From positions 1 through 53,788 of the forward strand of contig JAISTQ010000060.1 in assembly GCA_031272505.1 (NCBI GenBank): a stretch of DNA of 53,788 bases. The letters run 5' to 3'. Origin of the DNA: Propionibacteriaceae bacterium (GTDB lineage Bacteria > Actinomycetota > Actinomycetes > Propionibacteriales > Propionibacteriaceae). The translations under genes were made by a program, and so were the position numbers. The notes below the pieces were generated by a model that did not search any database, was not told the DNA's origin, and saw only the letters and a list, made by a program, of their open reading frames with translations. Shown here in pieces: positions 17,401-26,005 of this stretch. The first letter of the stretch is position 1, and every line of letters starts with the position of its first letter.

Positions 17401-18395
17401 GGCCAGGAGCGGGTGTAGGCCTTCGCCCCGCCCTGGAGCACCAGGGCGACCCCGGCGTCGCGGAAGGCAGCCTGCAACTGCGTCTTGATCGTCGAGGAGA
17501 CCGACGACGAGCCATAGAACTGCGTCGGGATGGAGGCGATCACCCAGGTGGAGGCCTTCGCCGAGCCCAGCGCGTTCACCTCGGAGGTGATCCAAGCCTT
17601 TGCTGCGTTGATGTGCGCGGTGTCCGTCAGGTAGGTGTTGATCACCAGGAAGAGCGCGTTGCCCTGCTTGTAGGAGTAGTTGCCAGATTCATAGGCACTG
17701 CCCGCATCCAGCGGCAAGGCGTTGCCGAGCGCGAGGGAGCGGTTGCCTGAGCCGCTCGTCTCGGCGGTGGGCAGCCAGGTGAGCGAGCCAAGGGCCCGCT
17801 CCGCATGGGTGAGGAATCCCTCGAAGTGCGACAGATCATTCGTCGAGGCGATTTCGCCATTGTGGGTGGCGAATACAGCCTCGGGATAGAACGAAAGCGC
17901 GGCGTCCACGGTGTTCTGGTAGTAATTCCCATATGAGGACGTGGAGCGCCAGTTCGCGTCGCCGAATGCGAGGAATGTGTAAGGATCATTTCCGGCGGCG
18001 GGTGTGGTGAACGAATACGTCTTTGATTTATCACCATTTGCCGTTTTTACGCAATAGCTGTAGCTCATTGCCGGTGCCAAAGAAACACTGGCCTGCGAAT
18101 AGCGAACCCGGTCATAATCGGTGACCGCTGGCGCGATCGTCGACGTGAAGGGGAAGCTGTCGCAGTTGAACGAAGCGCTGACGCCGATAGCCAGCCTGCT
18201 GTCCGGCTGCGGTGTGCTGCTGGACGAGGTGCGCGGCGTATGCCAGGCGAAGCCGACTCCGCTGGCAGTCGGCACCCTTGTGATCGCGATCACCCCCAAA
18301 TCAGCGGCTGTCGCCGATGGACTGGGCGTGAAAACCCCGAACGAAGCGGCTACTAAAACGATTGATAAAGACACTCTCAGCGTGCGCAGACGCAT
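14418..18395 (-). CDS. Secreted tandem metallophosphatase with five BACON-like repeats
   Basis: 1325 residues with a Sec signal peptide (1-31). An N-terminal fibronectin-like segment (32-130) precedes a calcineurin-like domain (138-435), and a second such pair follows (445-550 and 558-875). The second domain keeps the metal ligands: ADSQ 566-569, GDIVD 599-603, GNHDD 631-635, EH 717-718, GHDH 761-764. The first lacks them at the matching places: HNGEIAS, TAETSGSGN, ASIPTQ, QGGAKAY. It looks like an inactive copy. Residues 885-1325 hold five ~85-residue BACON-like units, each ending in a VTQ-like strand. There is no sorting signal. It is related to purple-acid-phosphatase-like secreted enzymes; the substrate is unknown. 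Confidence 0.85.
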   Translation of the reverse strand: MRLRTLRVSLSIVLVAASFGVFTPSPSATAADLGVIAITRVPTASGVGFAWHTPRTSSSSTPQPDSRLAIGVSASFNCDSFPFTSTIAPAVTDYDRVRYSQASVSLAPAMSYSYCVKTANGDKSKTYSFTTPAAGNDPYTFLAFGDANWRSTSSYGNYYQNTVDAALSFYPEAVFATHNGEIASTNDLSHFEGFLTHAERALGSLTWLPTAETSGSGNRSLALGNALPLDAGSAYESGNYSYKQGNALFLVINTYLTDTAHINAAKAWITSEVNALGSAKASTWVIASIPTQFYGSSSVSSTIKTQLQAAFRDAGVALVLQGGAKAYTRSWPIKRDTALTVYRNYPTKNQVATEDGVVYLAPGASGVEQSSVSSSAKSTSSGWLAVYQEDLSSADQKAANKKTYSSITVREDALFITARTATGELMDHFSIYRQATGPIAPPELPKTVLRLDTVGLNNGFGADAKTTRVFTWLYDKGTTFTSPYVKVVPAGQSLASAPETACTSALMVASLDDFRGYTCSVTGLTAGTSYQYVVGGYIGFNVYESPTYTFKTDDGVSAFTFLDFADSQSGSSNYNAYWGNTLRTAVAAHPEAVIATHTGDIVDSTSSSHLEAWVGAVGTTLSSVAFNPVLGNHDDSTSHAPMWAALFPRTSSTPVPTYSEPNTLQYSYVYGNALMLHVNTNLDTAAQLKITSQWIHDAIAKDGTAPNGKPRFVIVFEHKSPFGGTHSGSGAYPTGDYGNPAIVAELPRTYDDEGVDLVLAGHDHNLIRSYPIRWNYATNKATWNTAASGTTIDSNADGLIYYIPRESGDKTYSLISTPTATSRPWINWNWRLTTNYSAAENTVFSAVTVDDSKIVVKTYRTGDTVNPIDQFTITQSGEKPPAPPVFAKFSQNTWELTSAAATLSVGVSTSCSSWTITDDAAWLTQTPITGTVDRNITVTAAVNTTTSARTGTVTISGCGKTDTLKVTQAKNITLTVAPATWAIAWTGGSTSAVVTTSQEPWSIDWDTVPDWLVFSFGAGVSGDRFVVYAEKNLGAQRTATISVVVDGLTKTFTVTQYAAAAATLTVAPMTWAAPFENAAQVLTVTSNRDYSWTSDATWLTATGGDEIGSLMVAQADPNPGSTTRVGHLTITNGTLSRVVTVTQAAGPTRSWPIGTTFQEYDSDAGTWYFDTGLDAYGTVTVTDDVAWLTATHSEAGLLKLVFTKNTSALRYGTITVRSGTKILSTFVVAQDGVPTLTYGAATYAVAAAGGYQSRVITTNRWNITGPSQWVAAAWEDWLHVPNTAGDSGTNLTIIVDKNTTGVARTGEVVIVTPGGYYSITVTQAR

Positions 18396-18522
18396 GATGG
18401 CCCCCCCTTATTTCATCTTTACTCGTACTTCGAGCCCGGGCTTTTTGCCCGCATATTGAGAAGCCTACCGTGTTTTGCCGTCAAAAGCTGAAATGCACCC
18501 GATAACGGCTACTCTTTGAGAC

Positions 18523-19704
18523 ATGAGCATCACAATCGTCAGCAATACCCGGCCGCTGGGCAGCCGGGACACCGTGGACATCCTCATCGAGGACGGCAAA
18601 ATCGCCAAAGTGGGCCGCAAGCTGGCCTTCGGCAAGCCCGCGTTGACGGTGGACGCCGCCGGCGGCACCGTGCTTCCCGGCCTGATAGACGCCCACTTCC
18701 ACGCCTACGGCATCTCCACCGACATGGACGAGATCGAGTTTTCGCCGCTTTCCTACGTGGCCTTGAAAGCCCAGGACCGGCTCGGCAAGGCGCTCAAGCG
18801 CGGCTTCACCACGGTGCGCGACGTGGCCGGTGGCGATCCGGGCTTGGACCGGGCCATCAAGGAGGGGCTGTTCCCTTCGCCGCGCTATCTGTATACCGGC
18901 CCCGGCTTGAGCCAGACCGGCGGCCACGGGGACGGGCGCCAGCCGCATCTGGACATTCCGCTGCCCTGCGGGTGCTCCTGCAAGGTGGTGGACGGCGCGG
19001 ACGCGATCCGCCGGGAGGTGCGCGATCTGTTCCGGCGCGGCGCCCACGCGATCAAGCTGATGACTTCCGGCGGGGTGGTCTCGCACACCGATCCGCTGCG
19101 GGTGCCGCAATACACCCCCGAGGAGATCCAGGCGGCCGTCTTTGAGGCGGAGCGGCGCGGCTCTTATGTGGCCGCCCACTCCTACTCTCCCGAATCGATC
19201 CAGCTCTCGGTGGCCAACGGCGTGCGTTCCATCGAGCACGGCAACCTACTGGACAAGCCCACTGCGAAGGCGATGGCCGCCGCCGGGGCGATCCTCGATC
19301 CCACCCTGGCCGCCTACTACGGGCTGGATATGCGCGGCGAGCAGATGGGCTTGACGGAGTTCCAGTTGGCGAAGAACGCCGAGGTGCTCTCCGGGGGCCA
19401 GGAGGCGATCCGGATTGCCCGCGCGGCCGGCATCCCGATCGGGTTCGGCACTGATCTGATGGGCGATCTGGAGGAATTCCAGCTTCAGGGGCTGCGGCTG
19501 CAATGCGAGGTCGAGGGGCTGGAGCAGACGGTCGAATCGGCCACCGAGGTGAACGCGATGCTGCTCAAGCGCGACGACCTGGGGAAAATCGCCCCTGGGT
19601 GCGTCGGCGACCTGGTCATTTTCCCAGGGGCGAGCCTGAACGCGAATCCTGAGCTACTCTGGGAAGGCGAACGTATCGTCATGCAAGCCGGGGCGGTCGT
19701 CTAG
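18523..19704 (+). CDS. Amidohydrolase (imidazolonepropionase/prolidase-like)
   Basis: 393 residues of the metal-dependent amidohydrolase superfamily. Visible motifs: DAHFHAYG (HxH, about 62-68), AIKLMTSGG with the Lys that is usually carbamylated, AAHSY, SIEHGN and GTDLMGD with the catalytic Asp. This set fits the subgroup acting on N-acyl amino acids, Xaa-Pro dipeptides or related cyclic amides. ATG 18523 has little ribosome-binding sequence. The gene precedes the aminopeptidase N gene by only 21 bases on the same strand, so a joint role in peptide degradation is likely. Confidence 0.85.
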   Translation: MSITIVSNTRPLGSRDTVDILIEDGKIAKVGRKLAFGKPALTVDAAGGTVLPGLIDAHFHAYGISTDMDEIEFSPLSYVALKAQDRLGKALKRGFTTVRDVAGGDPGLDRAIKEGLFPSPRYLYTGPGLSQTGGHGDGRQPHLDIPLPCGCSCKVVDGADAIRREVRDLFRRGAHAIKLMTSGGVVSHTDPLRVPQYTPEEIQAAVFEAERRGSYVAAHSYSPESIQLSVANGVRSIEHGNLLDKPTAKAMAAAGAILDPTLAAYYGLDMRGEQMGLTEFQLAKNAEVLSGGQEAIRIARAAGIPIGFGTDLMGDLEEFQLQGLRLQCEVEGLEQTVESATEVNAMLLKRDDLGKIAPGCVGDLVIFPGASLNANPELLWEGERIVMQAGAVV

Positions 19705-19725
19705 CGCCCCGCAAAGGAGAACATC

Positions 19726-22380
19726 ATTTACCCTGCGAACATCACCCGCGCCGCCGCCCAGGCCCGCGCGCAACTCGTCCGCCCGGAGCATTACCAAGTG
19801 CTGGTCGACGTCTCCGGCCGCGCCCTCGGCGGCGTCGATCCGGAAACGCAATTCCTGTCCACCACCGCCGTCCACTTCGCGGCGCTCGCGGATGCCGACA
19901 CCCACATCGACCTGATCGCCGACCAGGTGCTTTCGGCGACGCTGGATGGCGTCAATCTGACCCCGGAGGCTTTTACCGGGGAGCAGCTGCACTTCCAGGC
20001 GGCGGCTGGCGAGCATGATCTGATCGTCACCGCGGTGTGCCGCTATTCGCGCACCGGCGAGGGGCTGCACCGCTTCGTCGATCCCATCGACGGGCAGACC
20101 TACCTCTACACCCAGCAGGAGCCGGCCGACTCAAGGCGGGTCTTCGCGGTTTTCGAGCAGCCGGATCTGAAGGCCACCTGGCAGTTCTCGGTGATCGCCC
20201 CCACGGCGTGGACGGTCTTCTCGAACGCCCCCACCCCGGAGCCGCAGCCGGTCGGCGAGCACTGCCATCGTTTCGATTTCGGCTGCACCCAGCGGATTTC
20301 ACCATATTTGACGGCGATTGTCGCCGGGCCGTTCCACACCGTCGCCGATTCGTATGCGGGCAAGGGCGGCGAGATTGAGCTATACCTCGCCTGCCGCCGC
20401 ACCTTGGCTCCCTATCTGGACGCCGAGGCGCTGTTCAACACCACCAAACGGGGCTTCGCCGTCTACGAAAAATGCTTCGGCGTGCCCTACCCGTTCACGG
20501 ATTACGTGCAGGCGTTCGTCCCCGAGTTCAACGCCGGGGCGATGGAGAACGCGGGCTGCGTCACCTACCGCGACGAATACCTCTTCCGCTCCAAGATGCC
20601 GCATTCGTCCTACGAGAGCCGCGACAACACCATCTTGCACGAGATGGCGCATATGTGGTTCGGCGATCTGGTCACCATGCGCTGGTGGGACGACCTGTGG
20701 CTGAACGAGTCGTTCGCCGAATGGGCGTCGCATTTCTGCCAGGCGAAGATCCGCGAGGTGTTCGGCACCGGGGACGATCCGTGGGCCACCTTCACCAACA
20801 ACCGCAAGAACTGGGCCTACCGGCAGGACCAACTGCCGTCCACCCATCCGATCGCGGCCGACATGGTCGATCTGGAGGCCGTCGAGCTGAATTTTGACGG
20901 CATCACCTACGCCAAGGGCGCGTCCACCTTGAGGCAACTGGTCGCCTACGTGGGCGAAGCCGCCTTCCTGGCCGGGGTGCGCGAGTATTTCGAGAAGCAC
21001 GCTTGGGGCAACACCGAGCTCACCGATCTGCTGGTGGAGCTGGAGGCCGCCTCGGGCCGTTCGCTGGCCCGCTTCACCACCGATTGGCTGCAATCCCCGG
21101 GCGTGAACACCCTGTGGGCCGAGTTTGACGTCGACCCGTCCGGCAACTTCACCGCTTTCACGATCCACCAGGAGCCCGATCCGCGTTTCGCCACGCTGCG
21201 CCAGCATCGGCTGGCCGTCGGGCTCTATGACACCCAAGCTGACGGAAAACTCGCGCTCGCCCAGCGGGTGGAACTCGATATTGACGGCCCGGCCACCGCA
21301 GTGCCCGAGTTGGTCGGGCAGCCGCAGCCGGCGTTGATCCTGCTCAACGACGGCGATCTCACCTACGCCAAGATCCGCCTTGATGCCCGCTCGTTCGCGA
21401 CGGCCACCGCGCAGTTGCGGCAGATCGAATCCACGTTGGCGCGGGCGTTGATCTGGGGCGCCGCTTGGGACATGTGCCGCGACGCCCAGCTTCCAGCGGC
21501 GGACTATATGGAGTTGGTGCTGGCGAATATCGCCGACGAATCGGACAGCACCGCCGTCTCCACCTGCCTGAACCAAGCGATCACCGCCATCGATTACTAC
21601 GCGCCCCGCGAGACCCGGCTCGCCCTGCGCGAGCGGTTCGCCAACGCCACCTACGCGCTGCTGATGCGGGCCGCCCCCGGCTCGGATCACCAGCTCGCCT
21701 TCGCCCGCGCGTTCATCAGCACGGACGCCAGCCCCGAGGGGGCGCTGCTGTTGCAGCGTTGGCTCTTCGATTCCGATCTGGCCTCGCTGGTCTTCTACTT
21801 CGACACCCCCGCCTATGTGCGGCTCGCCCCCGAGTTGCGCGACGGTTTGACGCCCGCAGGTCTCGCCGTCGACGCTGACTTGCGCTGGCGGATCGTCACC
21901 GCGCTGGCCCGTCGGGGCGTCTTCGCCGAGGCCGAGATCGATGCCGAGCAGCACATCGACCCCACCGCCCAGGGCGCCGAACTGGCCGCCGGGGCCCGCG
22001 CCGCCCGCCCGGACGCCGCCGCCAAAGCCGAGGCCTGGGAACGGCTGGTCACCGCCGCCGACACTCCGAACGAGACGCACTACCAGATCGCCAACCACTT
22101 CTTCAGCTTCGGCCAAGATGACGTGCTGGAAGCGTATCTCCCCCGCTACCGCGCGGTGGTGGAGGCGATTTCGTCGGGCACCGAAGGCTGGGACGTCCGC
22201 TCCTCGGCCATCCGGCAACACATCGTCGGCCTGCTCTTCCCCCGCCCGCTGATGGACACCGCCCGCTACGCCGACTGGAAAGCCTGGCTGGAAAGCTCCC
22301 CCCACTCCCCCTTCGTCACCCGCGCGCTCTCCGAACGCCTCGATGACGTCGCCCGCGCCCTCCGCGCCCAGGCCGCGTAA
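19726..22380 (+). CDS. pepN: Aminopeptidase N (M1 family), apparent ATT start
   Basis: About 884 residues. The exopeptidase motif GAMENAG and the zinc motif HEMAH with the downstream NESFAEW glutamate mark an M1 metallopeptidase; the C-terminal ERAP1-like helical half is also present. Actinobacterial PepN proteins begin M-x-x-P-x-N-LTR. Here the in-frame sequence YPANITRAAAQARAQL lies upstream of the first standard start codon (GTG 19798), with AAAGGAG six bases before ATT 19726. I therefore take ATT as start; GTG 19798 would cut the conserved N-terminus and has no ribosome binding site. Probably cotranscribed with the amidohydrolase. Confidence 0.9.
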   Translation: MYPANITRAAAQARAQLVRPEHYQVLVDVSGRALGGVDPETQFLSTTAVHFAALADADTHIDLIADQVLSATLDGVNLTPEAFTGEQLHFQAAAGEHDLIVTAVCRYSRTGEGLHRFVDPIDGQTYLYTQQEPADSRRVFAVFEQPDLKATWQFSVIAPTAWTVFSNAPTPEPQPVGEHCHRFDFGCTQRISPYLTAIVAGPFHTVADSYAGKGGEIELYLACRRTLAPYLDAEALFNTTKRGFAVYEKCFGVPYPFTDYVQAFVPEFNAGAMENAGCVTYRDEYLFRSKMPHSSYESRDNTILHEMAHMWFGDLVTMRWWDDLWLNESFAEWASHFCQAKIREVFGTGDDPWATFTNNRKNWAYRQDQLPSTHPIAADMVDLEAVELNFDGITYAKGASTLRQLVAYVGEAAFLAGVREYFEKHAWGNTELTDLLVELEAASGRSLARFTTDWLQSPGVNTLWAEFDVDPSGNFTAFTIHQEPDPRFATLRQHRLAVGLYDTQADGKLALAQRVELDIDGPATAVPELVGQPQPALILLNDGDLTYAKIRLDARSFATATAQLRQIESTLARALIWGAAWDMCRDAQLPAADYMELVLANIADESDSTAVSTCLNQAITAIDYYAPRETRLALRERFANATYALLMRAAPGSDHQLAFARAFISTDASPEGALLLQRWLFDSDLASLVFYFDTPAYVRLAPELRDGLTPAGLAVDADLRWRIVTALARRGVFAEAEIDAEQHIDPTAQGAELAAGARAARPDAAAKAEAWERLVTAADTPNETHYQIANHFFSFGQDDVLEAYLPRYRAVVEAISSGTEGWDVRSSAIRQHIVGLLFPRPLMDTARYADWKAWLESSPHSPFVTRALSERLDDVARALRAQAA

Positions 22381-22382
22381 AG

Positions 22383-22401
22383 CAGGTTTCCCAAAAACCT
22401 G
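22383..22401. terminator. Short bidirectional hairpin between pepN and pyrC
   Basis: CAGGTTT-CCCAA-AAACCTG between the converging stops of pepN and pyrC. The stem is 7 bp with no long T tract, so termination strength is uncertain. Confidence 0.5.
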
Positions 22402-22404
22402 AGG

Positions 22405-23676
22405 TCAGCGTTGGTGGGTGATTTGCCCGGCCCAGATGGTGGTGACCACGGGGTTGGGAAGGGTGCGCCCGTGGTAGGGGTTGTTGCGGGAGCGGGAGGC
22501 GGATTGCGCGCGGTCCACGACGGCGGTGGCCTGCGGATCGACGAGCACGAGGTTGGCGGGCTCCCCGACGGCAAGCGGACGGCCTTGGGTGGTGAGCTGG
22601 CCGATGCGGGCCGGGGCGTGGCTCATCCGCTCGGCGACTTCCGCCCAGCTGAGGCGGCCGGGCTTCACCATCGTCTCGATCACCACCGCCAACGCCTGCT
22701 CCAAGCCCAGCATCCCCGGCAGCGCCACGTCGAAGGGGTGGTCTTTGTCCTGCGGGGTGTGCGGGGCGTGGTCGGTGGCGACGGCGTCGATGGTGCCGTC
22801 GGCCAGGGCGGCGCGGACCGCCTCAATGTGCTCGGAGGTGCGCAGCGGCGGGTTCACCTTGTAGGTGGTGTCATAGCCGATCACCTCGGCGGTGTCCAGA
22901 TACAGATGATGCGGGGTGGCCTCGGCCGTCACCTTGACGCCCCGGGCCTTCGCCCAGCGGATCACCTCCACGCTCTCGGCGGTGGAGACATGGCAGACGT
23001 GCAGCCGCGAGCCGGTCAGCTCGGCCAACTGGACGTCGCGGGCGACAATCACCGATTCGGCTTGGGCGGGCCAGCCGGGCAGCCCCAACCGGCCAGAGAT
23101 CTCTGACTCATGGCAACACGCCCCCGCGCCGGCCAGCCGCGGATCCTGCGAATGCTGCGCGATCACGCCGTCAAAGGCCGTCACATACGAGAGCGCCCGG
23201 CGCATCAACAGCGAATCGGCGACGCAACGGCCGTCGTCGGAAAAGACGCGCACCCGCGCCTTGGAGCGGGCCATCATGCCCAACTCGGCCAACTCCACCC
23301 CTTCAAGCTGCTTGGAGACCGCGCCGATGGGCACCACTTGGCAGTGGCCGTCACGGGCGGCAATTTCCAGCACATGCTCCGCCTCTTCGGCGGTGTCGGT
23401 GACCGGCTCGGTGTTCGCCATCGCGTGTACGCAGGTGAAGCCGCCCCGGGCGGCCGCCAAGGTGCCGGATTCGATGGTCTCGGCGTCTTCGCGGCCCGGC
23501 TCGCGCAGATGGGTGTGCAGATCGACCAACCCCGGCAGGGCAATCAAGCCGTCAGCGTCAATGCGCCGCACCTCCCCCACCACGTCGGCCGGATCGCGAA
23601 AGCAACCGTCCGCGATGTACAGATCGGCGCGCTCGCCACTGGGCAAAGTGGCGCCGGAAATCACATAAGGTGTCAT
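22405..23676 (-). CDS. pyrC: Dihydroorotase
   Basis: 423 residues, class I dihydroorotase. Diagnostic motifs are [10 protein letters not shown] (metal-binding HxH), KVNPPLR and DHAPH. The enzyme closes carbamoyl-aspartate to dihydroorotate in UMP synthesis. It is last in a pyrR-pyrB-pyrC operon, and its start overlaps the pyrB stop by 4 bases. The carAB, pyrD, pyrF and pyrE genes that often follow in actinobacteria are absent; after pyrC comes a convergent gene, so the operon has been cut short here. Confidence 0.96.
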   Translation of the reverse strand: MTPYVISGATLPSGERADLYIADGCFRDPADVVGEVRRIDADGLIALPGLVDLHTHLREPGREDAETIESGTLAAARGGFTCVHAMANTEPVTDTAEEAEHVLEIAARDGHCQVVPIGAVSKQLEGVELAELGMMARSKARVRVFSDDGRCVADSLLMRRALSYVTAFDGVIAQHSQDPRLAGAGACCHESEISGRLGLPGWPAQAESVIVARDVQLAELTGSRLHVCHVSTAESVEVIRWAKARGVKVTAEATPHHLYLDTAEVIGYDTTYKVNPPLRTSEHIEAVRAALADGTIDAVATDHAPHTPQDKDHPFDVALPGMLGLEQALAVVIETMVKPGRLSWAEVAERMSHAPARIGQLTTQGRPLAVGEPANLVLVDPQATAVVDRAQSASRSRNNPYHGRTLPNPVVTTIWAGQITHQR

Positions 23677-24611
23677 AGCCGGATTCCTTCCTCAGAGCCG
23701 AGCAGGGTGTAGAGCACGCTCATCCGCACCGCCACCCCGGAGGCCACTTGATCCAAGACCAGCGAGTTGACGGCGTCAGCGGCCGCGCTGGAAATCTCCA
23801 CCCCCCGGTTCATCGGGCCGGGATGGCAGATCGCCGCGCCCTGCTTCAGCCGGGAGAGCCGCTCGAACGTCAACCCGTAGGCGTCCGAGTATTCGCGGGG
23901 GGTGGGGAAGAATCCGCCCGCCATCCGTTCGCGCTGCACCCGCAGCATCATCGCGATGTCCAGGCCCTCCAGCACCTCGTCAAAATCGGTGGTGATCTCC
24001 ACTCCCCAGGTGTCCACCCCGGCGGGCAGCAACGTGGCCGGGGCCACCAAGACCGGCGTGGCGCCCAGCGTCTGCAGCAGATAGACGTTCGAACGCACCA
24101 CCCGCGAGTGCAGCAGATCGCCAACGATGGCCACCCGTTTGCCCTCGAAGCCGCCTTGGCCGGTCTCCCGCCAATGCTTGCGCATCGAGTAGGCGTCCAG
24201 CAAAGCCTGGGTGGGATGCTCGTGCTGGCCGTCGCCGGCGTTGATGATGTGCGCGCCCACCCAACCGGCCACCTGGGCGGCCGCCCCCGAGGACGGATGC
24301 CGGATCACGAAGGCGTCCACGCCCATCGCGTCCAAGGTGAGCATGGTGTCGCGCAAAGATTCGCCCTTGGAGACCGACGAGCCGCGCGCGGAGACGTTAA
24401 TCGTGTCCGCCGAGAGCCATTTCCCGGCGATCTCAAAGGAGGTGCGGGTGCGCGTCGAATCCTCAAAGAAGGCGTTGACGATGGTGCGGCCCCGCAGCGC
24501 GGGCAGCTTCTTCACCTGCCGGAACTGCACCTGCTGCATCTGCTCGGCCAAATCCAAGATGGCCAAGGCGTCGTCATAAGACAGATCCCGACAGCCCAGT
24601 AGATGTCTCAC
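23673..24611 (-). CDS. pyrB: Aspartate carbamoyltransferase, catalytic chain
   Basis: 312 residues. The carbamoyl-phosphate motif STRTRTSFE and the later HPTQALLD signature are intact, and the length is normal for the catalytic chain. It condenses carbamoyl phosphate and aspartate, the committed step of pyrimidine synthesis. No pyrI regulatory chain is present, as usual in actinobacteria, where control falls to PyrR. It overlaps pyrR and pyrC by 4 bases at each end. Confidence 0.96.
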   Translation of the reverse strand: MRHLLGCRDLSYDDALAILDLAEQMQQVQFRQVKKLPALRGRTIVNAFFEDSTRTRTSFEIAGKWLSADTINVSARGSSVSKGESLRDTMLTLDAMGVDAFVIRHPSSGAAAQVAGWVGAHIINAGDGQHEHPTQALLDAYSMRKHWRETGQGGFEGKRVAIVGDLLHSRVVRSNVYLLQTLGATPVLVAPATLLPAGVDTWGVEITTDFDEVLEGLDIAMMLRVQRERMAGGFFPTPREYSDAYGLTFERLSRLKQGAAICHPGPMNRGVEISSAAADAVNSLVLDQVASGVAVRMSVLYTLLGSEEGIRL

Positions 24612-25147
24612 GCTATCCTCCGAATCTCGATGGCATCGACGCCGTCCAACTCCTTGAACTTGACGCTGACCCGCTCATCCGCGGCGGTCCGCACCACTTT
24701 GCCCACCACGTCGGCGGCAATCGGCAGTTCGCGATGGCCGCGATCCACCAGCACCGCCAACCGCACCGCCTTCGGCCGGCCCACATCCTTCAAGGCGTCC
24801 AGCGCGGCGGCCACCGTGCGCCCCGAGTAGAGCACGTCGTCGACCAACACCACGGTGAGCCCGGTGATCGAATCGGGCAACTGCGAGCGGCTGGCTTGGC
24901 GGATCGGGTTGGAGCGCAGGTCGTCCCGGTAGAGGGTGATGTCCAGGCTGCCCAGCGCCACCGGTCCGTCCACCCGGCCGATCTCGGCGGCGAGGCGCTC
25001 GGCCAACTGCACGCCACGGGTGGGAATCCCGAGCACCACCAACTCGCGCGAGCCGTGGTTGCGCTCCAGGAGTTCGTGGGCCATTCGGGAAATCATGCGA
25101 GAAATATCTGATTCGTCCGCGATGCTGCGGGCGGCGTTCGCTTCCAA
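24608..25147 (-). CDS. pyrR: PyrR bifunctional regulator / uracil phosphoribosyltransferase
   Basis: 179 residues. The PRPP-binding loop [18 protein letters not shown] is intact. PyrR binds pyr mRNA in response to UMP and has weak uracil phosphoribosyltransferase activity. The start is TTG 25147, with AAGGAG 8 bases upstream; the family-like sequence begins soon after ([18 protein letters not shown]). It is the first gene of the pyrR-pyrB-pyrC operon. The leader folds over the ribosome binding site (see hairpin), which would suit translational control. Confidence 0.95.
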   Translation of the reverse strand: MEANAARSIADESDISRMISRMAHELLERNHGSRELVVLGIPTRGVQLAERLAAEIGRVDGPVALGSLDITLYRDDLRSNPIRQASRSQLPDSITGLTVVLVDDVLYSGRTVAAALDALKDVGRPKAVRLAVLVDRGHRELPIAADVVGKVVRTAADERVSVKFKELDGVDAIEIRRIA

Positions 25148-25150
25148 GAG

Positions 25151-25174
25151 GCCACTCCTTCTTTACTGAGTGGC
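25151..25174 (-). promoter_or_regulatory. pyrR leader hairpin sequestering the ribosome binding site
   Basis: On the minus strand GCCACTC and GAGTGGC form a perfect 7-bp stem with a 10-base loop. The AAGGAG of pyrR lies at 25160-25155, with GGAG's end inside the 3' arm. No match to the Bacillus PyrR-binding consensus is visible, but mycobacterial-type control blocks translation at such a structure. Function is inferred. Confidence 0.5.
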
Positions 25175-25276
25175 GAGTTATCTCACCTGAACAAGTCTAA
25201 CTGAAAACCGACCCGCTCGCTCAGCCACTCGCCGGTGCCTACCGAAGATGACAGCCAATGGAAGTAGACTCGTAGC

Positions 25277-25996
25277 GTGAATCGGAAGCTGTTGACGGGG
25301 ATCATCGCCGAAGTGGTGGCCTTGGGGGCCATCGCCGCGCTCGCGGTGCTCACCGTGCTGGCCACCACCATGGATGACGGGCTGGGGAAGAATCTGGATT
25401 CGGCTGGCATCCGGCAGCTCTACGACAAGAGCGTGGGCTTGAGCGACAAGCTGGTGTACGCGCTGAACCGGCTCAACGCCGAGGAGGCCACCGAGGGCGA
25501 GACGACGGTCTCCGAAGGCGAATGGACGGCCGACATCTCGCAGCCTTTCAAGGAGTTGGACGAGGTGCTCGCCAACCTGTCAAACTTCGATCCGGATCAC
25601 CAGATGATCAAATCCGAGGTGATCGCCCAATTGACGGGCGAGGGGAACGAGCCGCAATACACCTACGACGAAACCACCGACGCGCTCACCGATCCGGCCA
25701 CCGGCACCGTCTACACCGCGAATAACGCGGGCGGCTATTTCGAGAGCCCGGAAGGGATGGCGATGGAGCCGCTCTGGGTGGTGTTCTCCACCCGGGTGCC
25801 CGAGGAATACCGCAACGCCGCCATGCGCGACATCATCTCCGCCGATTACACCATGAAGCTGATCGTCGACGACATCGACAAATACATCCTGGATCGGAAC
25901 ACCACCTTGCTCTGGGGGGACATCGAGGCCGAACGCTACGCGGCCACGCTGGTCTACGATTCGCTCTCCAAGGTGGACACCACCACATTGCAGTAG
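25277..25996 (+). CDS. Membrane-anchored protein of unknown function
   Basis: 239 residues from GTG 25277. A single N-terminal membrane segment (LLTGIIAEVVALGAIAALAVLTVLATT, about 5-31) is followed by an acidic exported domain. The domain has repeated short helical stretches (RQLYDKSVGLSDKLVYALNRL, FKELDEVLANLSNF) and a Thr-rich segment around 130-160. No family recognised. It reads toward era and ends 9 bases before its stop. Transcription starts divergently from pyrR, so the 129-base gap holds both promoters. Confidence 0.7.
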   Translation: MNRKLLTGIIAEVVALGAIAALAVLTVLATTMDDGLGKNLDSAGIRQLYDKSVGLSDKLVYALNRLNAEEATEGETTVSEGEWTADISQPFKELDEVLANLSNFDPDHQMIKSEVIAQLTGEGNEPQYTYDETTDALTDPATGTVYTANNAGGYFESPEGMAMEPLWVVFSTRVPEEYRNAAMRDIISADYTMKLIVDDIDKYILDRNTTLLWGDIEAERYAATLVYDSLSKVDTTTLQ

Positions 25997-26005
25997 TTGC
26001 GGTAG

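Noticed and set aside
20380-22305. Long open frame antisense to pepN (641 codons)
   Set aside because: It is a shadow of high-GC codon use in pepN; the composition is Gly/Arg-rich with no domain and it runs opposite a clear gene.
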